Source: Flavobacteriales bacterium (GTDB lineage: Bacteria; Bacteroidota; Bacteroidia; Flavobacteriales; Flavobacteriaceae). From it: a stretch of 64,000 bases of DNA. Under the pieces are notes generated by a model, which worked only from the letters and a program-made list of their open reading frames with translations, was not told the origin of the DNA and ran no database searches. A program made the translations under genes and the position numbers. This document shows positions 25,451 to 35,500 of the stretch, one piece after another. Each line of letters opens with the position of its first letter. Positions within the stretch are counted from its first letter, which is position 1. The DNA is taken from positions 1 through 64,000 of the forward strand of contig JAMOUV010000004.1 in the NCBI GenBank assembly GCA_027067965.1. The letters run 5' to 3'.

Positions 25451-26284
25451 TCAATATAATTTGACCAAAGCCCTGACTAATTCTCTTACGACAGGTTCCG
25501 CTTTTTTGGCTTCTTTCATGACTTCTTCATGATTGACGCTTTGGATTAATTCCGGATCATCGATGTCAGTGATAACCGAAATACCGAAAACTTCCATATT
25601 CATGTGTTTGGCCACAATAACTTCCGGCACGGTACTCATTCCCACTGCATCGGCACCCAATACCCGCACCATATTATATTCGGCTATGGTTTCGAAAGTA
25701 GGTCCCGAAAGTCCGAGATACACACCTTTTTGATAACAAATTTTATGTTCCTTGGCATATTTTTCCACCACGGCAATCATTTTTTTGCTATACGGCTCGC
25801 TCATATTGACGAATCTCGGGCCGAAACGCGGATCATTCTTCCCTCGCAGCGGATGTTCGGGAAAGAAGTTGATATGGTCGCGAATGAGCATCACATCACC
25901 TATTTTATAACTTTTATTAACGCCTCCCGAAGCATTGGACACGATTAATTTATCGATACCCATTAGTTTCATCACCCGTTCGGGGAAAGTAACCTGATAC
26001 ATGGAGTAACCTTCATAAAAATGAAATCGCCCGTTCATAGCCATTACAAATTTTCCGGACAACATGCCGAAAATCAACGATCCTTTGTGTCCTTCGACCG
26101 TGGATACGGGAAAATTGGGAATATCTTTGTAAGCCAGTTCGATTTCTATATCTATATCCTCAATTAAGGTGCCCAATCCGCTTCCCAAAACAATCGCATA
26201 TTCGGGAACACGACCGCCGGTTTTGTTCAGCAGGAATTTAGCGGTCTCATTGGCTTTGTCAAACAAATTTTCCGGTGTTAGCAT
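25451..26284 (-). CDS. Purine-nucleoside phosphorylase
   Basis: 277 residues of the trimeric PNP/MTAP family, which splits purine nucleosides with phosphate to base plus ribose-1-phosphate. Recognised by the phosphate loop LGSGLG, VEGHKGSLIFG, the GRFHFYEGY segment, the ASGGVNKSYK strand and the base-binding segments GLSGPTFET and VGMSTVPE. It is the last gene of a minus-strand run and begins 26 nt inside lpxK. Confidence 0.9.
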   Translation of the reverse strand: MLTPENLFDKANETAKFLLNKTGGRVPEYAIVLGSGLGTLIEDIDIEIELAYKDIPNFPVSTVEGHKGSLIFGMLSGKFVMAMNGRFHFYEGYSMYQVTFPERVMKLMGIDKLIVSNASGGVNKSYKIGDVMLIRDHINFFPEHPLRGKNDPRFGPRFVNMSEPYSKKMIAVVEKYAKEHKICYQKGVYLGLSGPTFETIAEYNMVRVLGADAVGMSTVPEVIVAKHMNMEVFGISVITDIDDPELIQSVNHEEVMKEAKKAEPVVRELVRALVKLY

Positions 26285-27299
26285 AATTCAATATTTTTTG
26301 GTTAAATTTTTCTTTTTCTTCAATTTCCGCCCTGACGGGAATATAATACAAGGCCTCTATTTTATTTTTCAATTTATAAAAATCCTTTTCCGTTGTCAAA
26401 ACGACATCGATTTTTTTCCGTTCCATCATTTTTCGAATTTCGTTCAGTTCCTTATTTCCGTACTTTGCGTGGTCGGGAAAAGCAATGCTTGCAAATTTAA
26501 TCTTTTTCGCATTAAGAAACCGGTACAAAGGTTCCACTCGCGCAATTCCGGTAATAAGCAAGACATTTTTTTGTCGCAATTCGTCCCATGAAATTTGTCC
26601 GCCGGCTTGATTGACGGGATTTTCATGTGCCAAATAAGAAAAAAATATTTCCTTGCCATAGATTTTTAAACGTTTTTCAATTTCTTTTTTTCTTTTATTC
26701 GCCCCTTGGGGCGATTTGGTTACGACAATCATATCGGCGGCACGTGCACGATCGGGCAAATCCCGCAGATTTCCTAACGGGAAAAGAGAATCTTCATCAA
26801 ATGTTTTATCAAAAAGAGTAAGCAAGATATTCATCCCGGCCTGAATACGGCGGTGCTGAAAAGCATCATCCAGAATAATCACATCAGGCCTGCAATTTTC
26901 CTGCAATTTTGTAATTCCTTCCGCGCGATTTTCGGCCACGGCCAAGCAAAATGCGGAATTTTTGAATTTTAAATAAATTTGATAGGGTTCGTCGCCGATA
27001 TTTTCCGGTAAGGCCTTTTCGTCTGCCAGGACAAAACCTTTAGTTTTTCGTTTGTAACCCCGGCTTAAAACGGCTACTTTCTTATTTTTTGATAATAAAA
27101 AACGACTTAAATATTCTACCATCGGCGTTTTGCCACTTCCTCCGAGATTGAGATTCCCTACATTAATTACGGGAATATCGAAACGCCGGGATTTCAGGAT
27201 ATGCCAATCATATAATCTATGGCGAAACCATAAAATGCCATAAACAAATGCGGAAACAGGTCCGAACAAAACAAACCGAAATATTTTTTTTAGTCCCAT
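26259..27299 (-). CDS. lpxK: Tetraacyldisaccharide 4'-kinase (LpxK)
   Basis: 346 residues. LpxK phosphorylates the 4' position of the lipid A disaccharide at the inner membrane. An N-terminal membrane-associated helix is followed by the P-loop GNLNLGGSGKTP near residue 50, the LSRGYKRK segment, DDAFQHRRIQ (catalytic aspartate region) and LPLGNLRD-type FPLGNLRDLP. The ATG at 27299 is preferred, as the TTG two codons earlier is unnecessary. It overlaps the BatA-like gene by 10 nt and pnp by 26 nt, so these form one transcript. Confidence 0.92.
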   Translation of the reverse strand: MGLKKIFRFVLFGPVSAFVYGILWFRHRLYDWHILKSRRFDIPVINVGNLNLGGSGKTPMVEYLSRFLLSKNKKVAVLSRGYKRKTKGFVLADEKALPENIGDEPYQIYLKFKNSAFCLAVAENRAEGITKLQENCRPDVIILDDAFQHRRIQAGMNILLTLFDKTFDEDSLFPLGNLRDLPDRARAADMIVVTKSPQGANKRKKEIEKRLKIYGKEIFFSYLAHENPVNQAGGQISWDELRQKNVLLITGIARVEPLYRFLNAKKIKFASIAFPDHAKYGNKELNEIRKMMERKKIDVVLTTEKDFYKLKNKIEALYYIPVRAEIEEKEKFNQKILNYANTGKFV

Positions 27300-29197
27300 T
27301 TCCAAAATCTTAGCATTAGCGTTTCGATAAGTATAAAAATGAGCGCCAAGATGAGAAAGAAACGTCCCAAATCAATCGAAGAGAAATTATGGTCTTGTTT
27401 TCCTTCTTTTTCCGCTTTAAATAGGTCGGCATTGTAAGGTAACGAACCATAATCGTCGAAATATTTTAAGATACTTTCACTTCTGTGATAATTCAAGGCC
27501 ACCACATCAACCGTATCCCCTTGATGGACTACATAATAAATTCCCGCTTCCCGAATCAAATCTTCGGGATATAACACCGTAAATTGGCCGTGTTGTTCCT
27601 GATAGGGAATGATTGAAAAATCACCTTTTAGCAGTCGTAAGGGTTTGTTTGAATTCCGTTCCAATTTGACAGGAAATTTCATGTCCGTGGTCAAGTATTG
27701 ATATAAACTATTTTTATCCGAATCCATCCATAAGGGTTTAAAAAAAACCGGAATAACCAACGGAGACAAATAAAAATCCGAAACCGGATGGCCAAGTGCC
27801 GATGAGAAAATAAACATATTGCCTTGTTTCACCAATAAGGGACGCCCGCCTTCCAATTGCAATAAATCCAATGTGCGGGATGGAAGACGATAGGAAGATT
27901 TGAATACGGGTGCCCTGAAATTGGTTTCTTTTTTCTTAAACACATTTCTAAAAAAAGGATGATTGTACCGAATACGCACCAATTCCCTTGTAATCGTGTC
28001 GGATTGCGTATGGGGCCAACCCAATGATGCATAAAAGATTTGATCGTTACTTGTAAAATCAGGAATAAAAATAAATTTTCCTTTATGCTTGCCGGTATAT
28101 CGCTTGATCAAATCGATATTATAAAAAGGTTTCCACCCTTTAAAAATAATCAAATCGAAATTTTCCAATTCATCCCAAGGAATTTTTCCCGGTTTGACAA
28201 AATTCACTTGTATATTGGGATGGTCATAAAGCGTTTCGAAAAACGAAGGGATTTCATCTCCTGCTATTAAGATGTTATAAGTCAACGGGATAGGCATTTT
28301 AAAATACATATCGTTATCAAATCCCAAATTATTTTCACCTTTCAAACTTATTTTCCCGTACCGGACCCTGTGTTTTTTAGGAATTTCAAAGCGAAGTGTA
28401 TCCGATTTGTTTTTTTCCAACGAAAACCGCCGCTTATATAAAATATTATTTTCGGTATAAAGTTCCACGGCCAAATCAAAATGCCTACCCATACTTGCCA
28501 CCACCACGTTCATTTCATAGGATTCCAACCTGTTTGAAGTGAGATATAGCGTATCAATCCATGCATTGGCCGGAAAAGCGGGTTTTTTAAATATAAAATG
28601 CCATTTAGACAACGTATCGGCCCCAATCAATTTAAAATCCGCCGAAGTTAAAAATTGACCGTCCGTAAGATAAAATATTTCCTTATTCTCGGACTTACGT
28701 ATTAATTGATTAATAATCGCTTCGTGATCAAATACAAAGGGAGAAAATCCCGCTTCCGTCACTTTCTTAAGCACGGTCTCTTCGCCCTCGTATTCATACA
28801 ACGTGTTGGATATTAACAATTTGTAATCTGAATTTTTATTTAAAACGGCTTGAAGATCGGACAAAAGATCTGCCCGGATACTTCCCGTCGATTCCGTGTA
28901 GGAAGTGCTCAAGGAATTGTCAAAAACAAGATAATAATCGATTTTTTTTTGTTGCTCCCGTGGAATATAGGGCCGTGCAAAAGCCAATACCAAAAAAAGA
29001 AAAATCAACATCCGCGTAAGCAAAACCAAATATTTTTTTAACCGCCTGTTACGTCTCGATTCCTTTTCCACTTGGCTTAGAAAAGCCACATTGGAAAAAT
29101 CCACTTTTTTGAATCGCCGGAATTTAAATAAATGAACAAAAATAGGTATTAGCAAAAAGGCAAGTGCGTATAATATGTGCGGATTCATGAATTTCAT
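27290..29197 (-). CDS. BatA-domain membrane protein
   Basis: 635 residues. The N-terminus carries the aerotolerance (BatA) domain signature: NPHILYALAFLLIPIFVHLF, then FRRFKKVDFSNVAFL, and a second membrane helix. A von Willebrand-like stretch follows (YYLVFDNSLSTS, with D-x-S-x-S), then a long extracytoplasmic region. A final helix (FFLILALIFILIETLML) is followed by a short end. This class is widespread in Bacteroidota and its role is not established, though envelope maintenance is assumed. ATGs at 29197 and 29188 are both possible. A TAnnTTTG box (29211-29204) argues for a very short leader. Confidence 0.82.
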   Translation of the reverse strand: MKFMNPHILYALAFLLIPIFVHLFKFRRFKKVDFSNVAFLSQVEKESRRNRRLKKYLVLLTRMLIFLFLVLAFARPYIPREQQKKIDYYLVFDNSLSTSYTESTGSIRADLLSDLQAVLNKNSDYKLLISNTLYEYEGEETVLKKVTEAGFSPFVFDHEAIINQLIRKSENKEIFYLTDGQFLTSADFKLIGADTLSKWHFIFKKPAFPANAWIDTLYLTSNRLESYEMNVVVASMGRHFDLAVELYTENNILYKRRFSLEKNKSDTLRFEIPKKHRVRYGKISLKGENNLGFDNDMYFKMPIPLTYNILIAGDEIPSFFETLYDHPNIQVNFVKPGKIPWDELENFDLIIFKGWKPFYNIDLIKRYTGKHKGKFIFIPDFTSNDQIFYASLGWPHTQSDTITRELVRIRYNHPFFRNVFKKKETNFRAPVFKSSYRLPSRTLDLLQLEGGRPLLVKQGNMFIFSSALGHPVSDFYLSPLVIPVFFKPLWMDSDKNSLYQYLTTDMKFPVKLERNSNKPLRLLKGDFSIIPYQEQHGQFTVLYPEDLIREAGIYYVVHQGDTVDVVALNYHRSESILKYFDDYGSLPYNADLFKAEKEGKQDHNFSSIDLGRFFLILALIFILIETLMLRFWKWD

Positions 29198-29203
29198 CAA
29201 TAG

Positions 29204-29211
29204 CAAAGATA
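29204..29211 (-). promoter_or_regulatory. Candidate -7 box for batA-lpxK-pnp
   Basis: TATCTTTG on the minus strand fits TAnnTTTG. It would start transcription about 29197, giving a leaderless or nearly leaderless message. Confidence 0.45.
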
Positions 29212-29227
29212 TTAAATTTATATCCTT

Positions 29228-29235
29228 TATATTTG
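29228..29235 (+). promoter_or_regulatory. Candidate -7 box for nadE
   Basis: TATATTTG fits TAnnTTTG and ends 21 nt before the ATG at 29256. It supports that ATG over a longer upstream frame that would overlap the divergent promoter. Confidence 0.5.
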
Positions 29236-29255
29236 TACACCTAATTTTTTTCGGA

Positions 29256-30881
29256 ATGAAAATAGCGCTTGCTCAAATCAATGTGATTATCGGGGATTTT
29301 GAAGGCAATTTTCAAAAACATGTTCACTATATCAACCGGACCATACGGGAAGGCGCAGATATGATTGTTTTTCCCGAATTAAGCATCACGGGCTATCCGC
29401 CCCGCGATTTTTTGGAGTTTAAGGATTTTGTAATCCGGGCCAACGAAACGGTTGAACGGCTAAAAGAATTTTCCCGCGAAATAGCCATAATCGTAGGCAC
29501 TCCGACCGTAAATCCGGTCATCGAAGGGAAAGACCTGTTTAATTCGGCCGTATTTTTATATGAAGGCAAAGAAATTTTCAGACAACATAAAACTTTGCTT
29601 CCGACCTATGATATTTTTGACGAAGCGCGCTATTTCGAGCCGGCTTCTTCATGGAAAATAATTGAATTTAAGGGAAAGAAATTGGCATTGAGCATTTGTG
29701 AAGATTTATGGAATTTGGGTAATGAAAATCCACTTTATACCATCAATCCTTTGGATCAACTCATGGCTTCCGGGCCGGATTTAATTATCAATCTTTCGGC
29801 CTCGCCATTTGATTACGAACATGCCAAAGAGCGCATTAAAGTGCTGAAAGCCAACGTTAAAGCATACGGATTGCCCATTGTGTACGTCAATCATACCGGC
29901 GCCCAAACCGATTTGGTTTTTGACGGCGGTTCACTTGTTATGACGCCAGAGGGAAATCTTTATCGCGAACTTCCTTTCTTTGAAGAGGCATTTGAAATAA
30001 TCGATATCGAACGGATGGACCAAGTGAACCGCGAACGTCCCAAAGAAAAGATACCGCTCATTCATCAAGCATTGGTAACCGGCATCAAGGATTATTTCGG
30101 AAAAATCGGTTTAAAGTCCGCTATTCTCGGACTTTCCGGCGGAATTGATTCCGCCGTGGTCGCCGTTTTGGCTGTCGAATCTTTAGGAAAAGAGAATGTG
30201 CATGCCCTATTGATGCCATCGCGTTATTCCTCTCCTTCTTCCGTAAGTGACGCAGTTGAATTAGCCGAAAATCTGGGCATCTCATATGATATCATCTCCA
30301 TTGACAAACCCTTCGAAGCCATTGAGCACGAACTCGATCGCTATTTTCCCACCGACGGCATTACCGAAGAAAATATTCAACCCCGCATTCGCATGATTTA
30401 TTTGATGGCCTATTCCAACAAAAAAGGATATATCTTGCTTAACACAAGCAATAAAAGCGAGTTGGCCGTCGGCTACGGCACCCTCTACGGCGATTTGGCA
30501 GGCGGACTTTCGGTACTCGGTGATGTATATAAAACCGAAGTTTACGAATTGGCCGAATATATTAACAGCCAAAAAGAAATTATTCCCCGTTCGATTATCA
30601 CCAAGCCGCCCTCGGCCGAACTTCGACCCGATCAAAAAGATACGGACACTTTACCTCCTTACGAAACGCTTGACAATATTCTTCGTCTATATATTGAAAA
30701 ACGTCTGGGCCCCCAAGAAATTATTGCGCGGGGTTTTGACGAATATTTAGTCCGGCGGGTATTGAAAATGGTTAATCGCAATGAGTTTAAACGTTACCAA
30801 ACCGCACCTGTTATCCGGGTCAGTCCGAAGGCGTTCGGAATGGGAAGGCGCATGCCGATTGTAGGTAAATATTTGGAATAA
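29256..30881 (+). CDS. nadE: Glutamine-dependent NAD+ synthetase
   Basis: 541 residues in two domains. An N-terminal nitrilase-type glutaminase (about 1-260) carries the Glu-Lys-Cys triad in FPELSITGY, HKTLLPTYD and LSICEDLW. A C-terminal NAD synthase domain begins near LGLSGGIDSAVVA (SGGxDS, PP-loop). GYILLNTSNKSELAVGYGTLYGD and LRPDQKDTDTLPPYE are further NadE motifs. It makes NAD+ from deamido-NAD+, ATP and glutamine. It is convergent with rmuC with a single base between the stops. Confidence 0.95.
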   Translation: MKIALAQINVIIGDFEGNFQKHVHYINRTIREGADMIVFPELSITGYPPRDFLEFKDFVIRANETVERLKEFSREIAIIVGTPTVNPVIEGKDLFNSAVFLYEGKEIFRQHKTLLPTYDIFDEARYFEPASSWKIIEFKGKKLALSICEDLWNLGNENPLYTINPLDQLMASGPDLIINLSASPFDYEHAKERIKVLKANVKAYGLPIVYVNHTGAQTDLVFDGGSLVMTPEGNLYRELPFFEEAFEIIDIERMDQVNRERPKEKIPLIHQALVTGIKDYFGKIGLKSAILGLSGGIDSAVVAVLAVESLGKENVHALLMPSRYSSPSSVSDAVELAENLGISYDIISIDKPFEAIEHELDRYFPTDGITEENIQPRIRMIYLMAYSNKKGYILLNTSNKSELAVGYGTLYGDLAGGLSVLGDVYKTEVYELAEYINSQKEIIPRSIITKPPSAELRPDQKDTDTLPPYETLDNILRLYIEKRLGPQEIIARGFDEYLVRRVLKMVNRNEFKRYQTAPVIRVSPKAFGMGRRMPIVGKYLE

Positions 30882-30882
30882 C

Positions 30883-32310
30883 TCATTCGAGCGATTCGGG
30901 CGAATCATCTCCTTGGTCTTCGGCACGGCGAAGTAAATCTTCCCGAAGACGTTTTTTGGGCGACAAACCCAATTTCCGGATATTTTCGACCCGTTTTACC
31001 AAACTTCCCCTTTTACCGTCGGTTAATTTATTCATCGATGCTTCATAAAACCCCTTGGCATCGTCCAATTTTTTACCCAATTGAATCAAATCTTCACTGA
31101 ATCCGACGAATTTATCGTATAATTCACTGGCTTGTCTTATAATTTCGCGCGTATTTTGATGTTGGCGTTCGGTTTTCCATAAAGATTCCACCACTTTTAG
31201 GGTGGCCAACAAAGTGGAAGGCGTAACCATCACCACATGCGACCGCAAGGCCTCGTCGTAAAGTCCCGGGTCTGCTTTTAATGCCAATGCAAATGCCGGC
31301 TCCAACGGTATGAACATCAATACGAATTCGGGTGTTTTGCCTTGCAATTCCTCCAACGCATGATAATTTTTTCTGGCCAACTCCCGGATATGATTTCTTA
31401 CGGACATCAAATGGGCCTGCAATAATCGTCTTCTTTCGTTTTCGTCCTCGGCACGTATATACTCCGTATAATGTTTGATAGATACCTTGGCATCTATTAC
31501 CAAGACTTTGTTTTCAGGCAAATAAACAATCACATCGGGACGGTAGCGTTTGAAATCTTCGCCGGATTCCGAAAAACTTTGTTGCATTTTATATTCCCTA
31601 CCCTCTTCCAATCCTGATAATTCCAATAAACGTTTCAATGTAATTTCGCCCCAATCGCCCATTACTTTACTGTCTCCTTTCAGCGCTTTGGTTAAATTGA
31701 CCGCTTCATCGGCCATTTGCTTATTCAAATCGCGCAGATGCTTGATTTGCTCGGACAATTCGCGAATGCGGCCGTATTGTTCCTTATCGGTCTTTTCCAC
31801 CTTGGTTTTAAACTCGTTCAATTGTTCCTTAAACGGTTCGATAATATGTTTGAGTTGCGTGGTTTGTTGTTCGGATAATTTTTTGCCGGTTTCTTCCAAT
31901 AATTTATTGGCCAAATTTTGAAATTTCTCTTCCAAAAGCGTTTCGTTTTCTTTGGCTTGTTGTTGCAATTCGTCCAAACGCTGACGCCAACGCTTGATTT
32001 CGGCTTCGAAATTCTTACGTTCACTTTCGATTTGCATCAATAAGCGGCCGGTTTCTTTGTCCTTCTCCGACTGTAAGCGCACCATTTCCTTATCCAAAGT
32101 ATTATATTGCGCTTGCCATTTTTCGCTTTCGGTTTTCCATTTTTCATTGTCGGCCGATAAATTTTCTATTTGGTTTTTTAAATCCGTATTGGCGGTTTCC
32201 AAACGGACAATTTCGGCTGTTAAACGCGAGCGTTGCAGCAAAAAGGCAATGGCAAAGCCAATGATAAAACCCGTCAAAACCCACATCAATATGAAATACC
32301 ACTCCATCAT
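30883..32310 (-). CDS. rmuC: DNA recombination protein RmuC homologue
   Basis: 475 residues. One N-terminal membrane helix (FILMWVLTGFIIGFAIAFLL), a long glutamine/glutamate-rich coiled coil to about residue 210, and the RmuC nuclease-like domain: GDWGEITLKRLLELSGLEEG, then YRPDVIVYLPENKVLVIDAKV. The last two stretches resemble the PD-(D/E)xK core. RmuC limits rearrangements at inverted repeats in E. coli. It ends a run of four genes; its ATG overlaps the ABC gene stop (ATGA). Confidence 0.92.
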   Translation of the reverse strand: MMEWYFILMWVLTGFIIGFAIAFLLQRSRLTAEIVRLETANTDLKNQIENLSADNEKWKTESEKWQAQYNTLDKEMVRLQSEKDKETGRLLMQIESERKNFEAEIKRWRQRLDELQQQAKENETLLEEKFQNLANKLLEETGKKLSEQQTTQLKHIIEPFKEQLNEFKTKVEKTDKEQYGRIRELSEQIKHLRDLNKQMADEAVNLTKALKGDSKVMGDWGEITLKRLLELSGLEEGREYKMQQSFSESGEDFKRYRPDVIVYLPENKVLVIDAKVSIKHYTEYIRAEDENERRRLLQAHLMSVRNHIRELARKNYHALEELQGKTPEFVLMFIPLEPAFALALKADPGLYDEALRSHVVMVTPSTLLATLKVVESLWKTERQHQNTREIIRQASELYDKFVGFSEDLIQLGKKLDDAKGFYEASMNKLTDGKRGSLVKRVENIRKLGLSPKKRLREDLLRRAEDQGDDSPESLE

Positions 32311-33059
32311 TTTCTTAATTTAAATTGCCGGTTATTTTTATCAAAGATAAGCAAATCGTTGGTAAATACCCGGGCGAAATCTCCGTTTTCCATGGCCGTG
32401 TCCATAGCGGATTTTGTTAGTTTTCCCTCATGAATGATGACGACGTCATCGGCGATATCGGTTATTAAATCAAGATAATGAGTGGAAAATAACACGGTCT
32501 TGCCGGAACGGGCAATGCGCTTGAGCAACACCAACATTTCCGCCCGGTGGGTGATGTCCAAATGCGTGTCGGGTTCATCGAGTAACATTACGGGCGTATC
32601 TTGCACCAAGGCCCGGGCAATCATAACCCGTTGGCGTTCGCCGTCGCTCAATTCCGTCACGGGCCGCCGGGCAAAACGGCTGAGGTCCAAGTCGTCCATC
32701 ACTTCGTCGATTTTTTTCAAATCGTTATTTTTCAACAGGTTAAGTTTGTTTACATACGGAAACCGCCCCGAAGCCACCACTTCCCGCACGCGCAAGGGCG
32801 TTTGCACGGGTACGGTTAATACCACGGAAATAAATTTGGAAATTTCTTCTCCTTTGAAATCCCTGATGTTCCGGTTGCCGATCCATACTTCGCCCGAAAA
32901 ATCCCGGTGCATGCCGGCCAAAATGCGCAACAAGGTGGTTTTTCCCGAGCCGTTTAATCCCAATAACACACTGAGATTGCCCGGCGTAATTTCAAAATCC
33001 GCATGCGAGAATACTTCATGGTGTCCGTAGCGGGCCGTTAAATCCTTGGCTTTAATCAT
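32307..33059 (-). CDS. ABC transporter ATP-binding protein (FecE/BtuD-like)
   Basis: 250 residues. Walker A GLNGSGKTT at 34-42, signature ELSDGERQRV with LSDGE in place of LSGGE, Walker B VMLLDEPDTHLD and the switch histidine in FSTHYLD. It resembles the ATPases of iron-siderophore and cobalamin importers (TVPVQTPLRVREVVASGRFPY). No permease or substrate-binding protein is nearby: its neighbours are glycosyltransferases and rmuC. Higher GC than its flanks by eye. Overlaps GT39 by 8 nt and rmuC by 4 nt. Confidence 0.87.
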   Translation of the reverse strand: MIKAKDLTARYGHHEVFSHADFEITPGNLSVLLGLNGSGKTTLLRILAGMHRDFSGEVWIGNRNIRDFKGEEISKFISVVLTVPVQTPLRVREVVASGRFPYVNKLNLLKNNDLKKIDEVMDDLDLSRFARRPVTELSDGERQRVMIARALVQDTPVMLLDEPDTHLDITHRAEMLVLLKRIARSGKTVLFSTHYLDLITDIADDVVIIHEGKLTKSAMDTAMENGDFARVFTNDLLIFDKNNRQFKLRK

Positions 33060-34704
33060 TTGGAAAAATTATTACATAATCGTTTTTTCCTACACTTCCG
33101 GTAGAAATGCCGGATACGGGAAATGCTTGGAGTTTGCGACGCACATCTTCCGGGAGATTTTCCCATTGCGCTCTACTCAAAATATATACCGCTCCCGGGC
33201 TGAATAGCGGTTTTTCTTCAAAAAAATTATCCGGATTTTCCGGCACTATTATTTGGCTCGAAGGATGGTATTTTTCCAAATAAAAAATCAAACTGGGCGG
33301 ATGGGCATAATGATTCAATACAATAATTTTACCGGCATTTTTGTTCCGGTTTTCTATCGTTTTCGCGACGCGAAAAGTAGCGTTTTTGTATGATTCGGCA
33401 AGAGGAAGCACAAGCGTGAGTAATCCGGCGCTCCACCAAATCCCTGAAAATAATAATATGACCAGTACATGAGACGAATACCCTTTTTCGTGGGTTTTCA
33501 TGGCCCATACGGTTAGAAACACCACACCTATTAATAAAAGAAATAGCATGAAGAAAACAACCGAACTTCTTTCGGGTATCGGAAACGGTTTAAAGGAATA
33601 TATAAAAGGAACCGCTATACTTAATCCGGCAAAAATAATCCACTGAACGATCAATGGAATCCTCAAATCGATTTTCCATTCCCTTTGCATTACCTTTTCC
33701 GCAGCCACTCCGAAAAGCAAAGCGCCGGCAGGATAAGCCGCCAATACATAAGCGGGCAATTTACTGGGCAAAAATTCATAAGGAAGCCAGCCGGCAATAA
33801 ACCATAGTATGAGAAAACGAATTGTTTTGTCGTTGATTTTCAAATACTTCCATATAAATTTAAATACCAACCACACCAAGGGCAAATAAGCCAATCCGAA
33901 TAGAAAAAACAAAATAAAATAACTTCCCGGCGGACCTGTCTGCCCCAATACCGCCGAGTGGGTCCGTTTCAGAATGTACCAGTCCGTCCACCACCGGACA
34001 AATCCGGGATTTTGTTGCCATACCGCGAATATCCATATTCCGAAGGGAAGAAGAGCCAATATTCCGAAAAACCACGGATGGGTACGAATAACGGATTTTT
34101 TATCAGGAAAAAATAATATCAACAACAACCATAAAAAACCCGCCCAAAGCAAAATAGGCGGACCTTTGACCAACATACCCAAAGCAACGGACAAATAAAA
34201 AGAAACCAAAGCGATTTTCCTGTTTTTTATTAAATAATCAGCCAACGATAGCCCCGCCCAAGTATAAAAAAATAAAAGCAACCCGTCCGTCACGGCCATT
34301 TTACCCAACATCAAAATAAACACATTTCCCGCCATAAACATTGCAGCCAAAAGAGAAGAACGGTCTCCTAATAATTTTTTTCCTTTAAAACGAATCAAAA
34401 ATATGCTTAACCATACCGCTACCGCCGAAAAAAAACGAACGGCAAAAGTGTTGATACCGAACAATTTATAACTTAATGCCATCAGCCAGAAATGAAGAGG
34501 CGGCTTGCGGTGAATATTGCTCCAAGTAAAATCGGGAATTATCCAATCTTTTCCTTCGAAAATGCGTTTGGCAAAACCGGCATAAGCGGCTTCATCTTGA
34601 TCCCAAAGGGAAATATAATTATTAAATGCCAATAAAACCAAGGCCAAAAAGCCGAAAAAAATCAAATCAAACGGGGAGACCTTATTTTTAAAAGTAAATG
34701 TCAC
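33052..34704 (-). CDS. Glycosyltransferase family 39 (ArnT/PMT-like) membrane protein
   Basis: 550 residues with about a dozen membrane segments. The first periplasmic loop has [15 protein letters not shown], the acidic motif of PMT/ArnT-type GT-C enzymes, and [12 protein letters not shown] follows. These enzymes move a sugar from a polyprenyl-phosphate donor to lipid A, protein or glycan on the periplasmic side. The upstream GT2 is a likely supplier of the lipid-linked sugar. GTG start overlapping the GT2 stop (GTGA). Confidence 0.86.
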   Translation of the reverse strand: MTFTFKNKVSPFDLIFFGFLALVLLAFNNYISLWDQDEAAYAGFAKRIFEGKDWIIPDFTWSNIHRKPPLHFWLMALSYKLFGINTFAVRFFSAVAVWLSIFLIRFKGKKLLGDRSSLLAAMFMAGNVFILMLGKMAVTDGLLLFFYTWAGLSLADYLIKNRKIALVSFYLSVALGMLVKGPPILLWAGFLWLLLILFFPDKKSVIRTHPWFFGILALLPFGIWIFAVWQQNPGFVRWWTDWYILKRTHSAVLGQTGPPGSYFILFFLFGLAYLPLVWLVFKFIWKYLKINDKTIRFLILWFIAGWLPYEFLPSKLPAYVLAAYPAGALLFGVAAEKVMQREWKIDLRIPLIVQWIIFAGLSIAVPFIYSFKPFPIPERSSVVFFMLFLLLIGVVFLTVWAMKTHEKGYSSHVLVILLFSGIWWSAGLLTLVLPLAESYKNATFRVAKTIENRNKNAGKIIVLNHYAHPPSLIFYLEKYHPSSQIIVPENPDNFFEEKPLFSPGAVYILSRAQWENLPEDVRRKLQAFPVSGISTGSVGKNDYVIIFPND

Positions 34705-35435
34705 TTAACAAAACGTTTGAATAATCCGTATTTAAAAATCACATAAATAGCCCGGAAACCGTCCTTCCATCCGATTTTTTTGCCTTCGGCATAGGTGCGG
34801 CCGTAATAGGCGATGCCCACTTCATAAATACGGACGCCCGGAATGCGCGCGATTTTATTGGTGACCTCCGGTTCGAAACCGAATCTTTTTTCTTTTAAGT
34901 CCAAATTTTGTATCATTTTGGTGTCAAACAACTTATAACAAGTTTCCATGTCGGTCATGTTCAAATCCGTGAAAACATTGGACAAAAAAGTGAGGAACCG
35001 GTTGCCGATGGTATGCCAGAAAAACAAAAGCCGGTGGGGTTTGCTTCCTTTGAATCTGGAACCGTAAACCACATCGGCAAAGCCCTTTAGTACGGGATGC
35101 AAAAGTGCGTTGTAATCCTGCGGGTCGTATTCCAAATCGGCGTCTTGAATAATGAGATATTCGCCTGTGGCTTCCTTGATGCCTTTGTGCAAGGCGGCGC
35201 CTTTGCCCATATTTTGCGGTTGCAAGAAATATTTGAATTCCGTTTCGGGATGTTGGTCGATGTATTTCAATACTACTTCTTCCGTATTGTCGGTTGAGGC
35301 GTCGTTGACGATAATGATTTCTTTTTTAATACCGTTTGGCAAATCCACAGCCAAAACCGCATCTAACAATTGCACGATAGTATTGGCTTCATTGTATGCC
35401 GGGATGATGACGGAGAGTTTACGGATTTGCTTCAT
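34701..35435 (-). CDS. Family 2 glycosyltransferase (polyprenyl-phosphate sugar synthase-like)
   Basis: 244 residues. [17 protein letters not shown], the nucleotide-binding [11 protein letters not shown] and the metal-binding DADLEYDP are the GT-A/GT2 signatures. Together they resemble dolichol-phosphate mannosyltransferase-like enzymes, without C-terminal membrane helices. It probably charges a polyprenyl phosphate with a hexose for the GT39 encoded downstream. The rest of the run (ABC ATPase, rmuC) overlaps in series. A -7 box lies about 35 nt upstream. Confidence 0.88.
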   Translation of the reverse strand: MKQIRKLSVIIPAYNEANTIVQLLDAVLAVDLPNGIKKEIIIVNDASTDNTEEVVLKYIDQHPETEFKYFLQPQNMGKGAALHKGIKEATGEYLIIQDADLEYDPQDYNALLHPVLKGFADVVYGSRFKGSKPHRLLFFWHTIGNRFLTFLSNVFTDLNMTDMETCYKLFDTKMIQNLDLKEKRFGFEPEVTNKIARIPGVRIYEVGIAYYGRTYAEGKKIGWKDGFRAIYVIFKYGLFKRFVK

Positions 35436-35469
35436 AAAATTTTGCTAATTGCTACTTGGATTTTAAATT

Positions 35470-35477
35470 CAAAAATA
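35470..35477 (-). promoter_or_regulatory. Candidate -7 box for the GT2-GT39-ABC-rmuC run
   Basis: TATTTTTG on the minus strand fits TAnnTTTG, with a leader of about 28 nt before the GT2 gene. No convincing -33 element. Confidence 0.45.
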
Positions 35478-35500
35478 CATAATTCCTTCTTAATTTCCTT

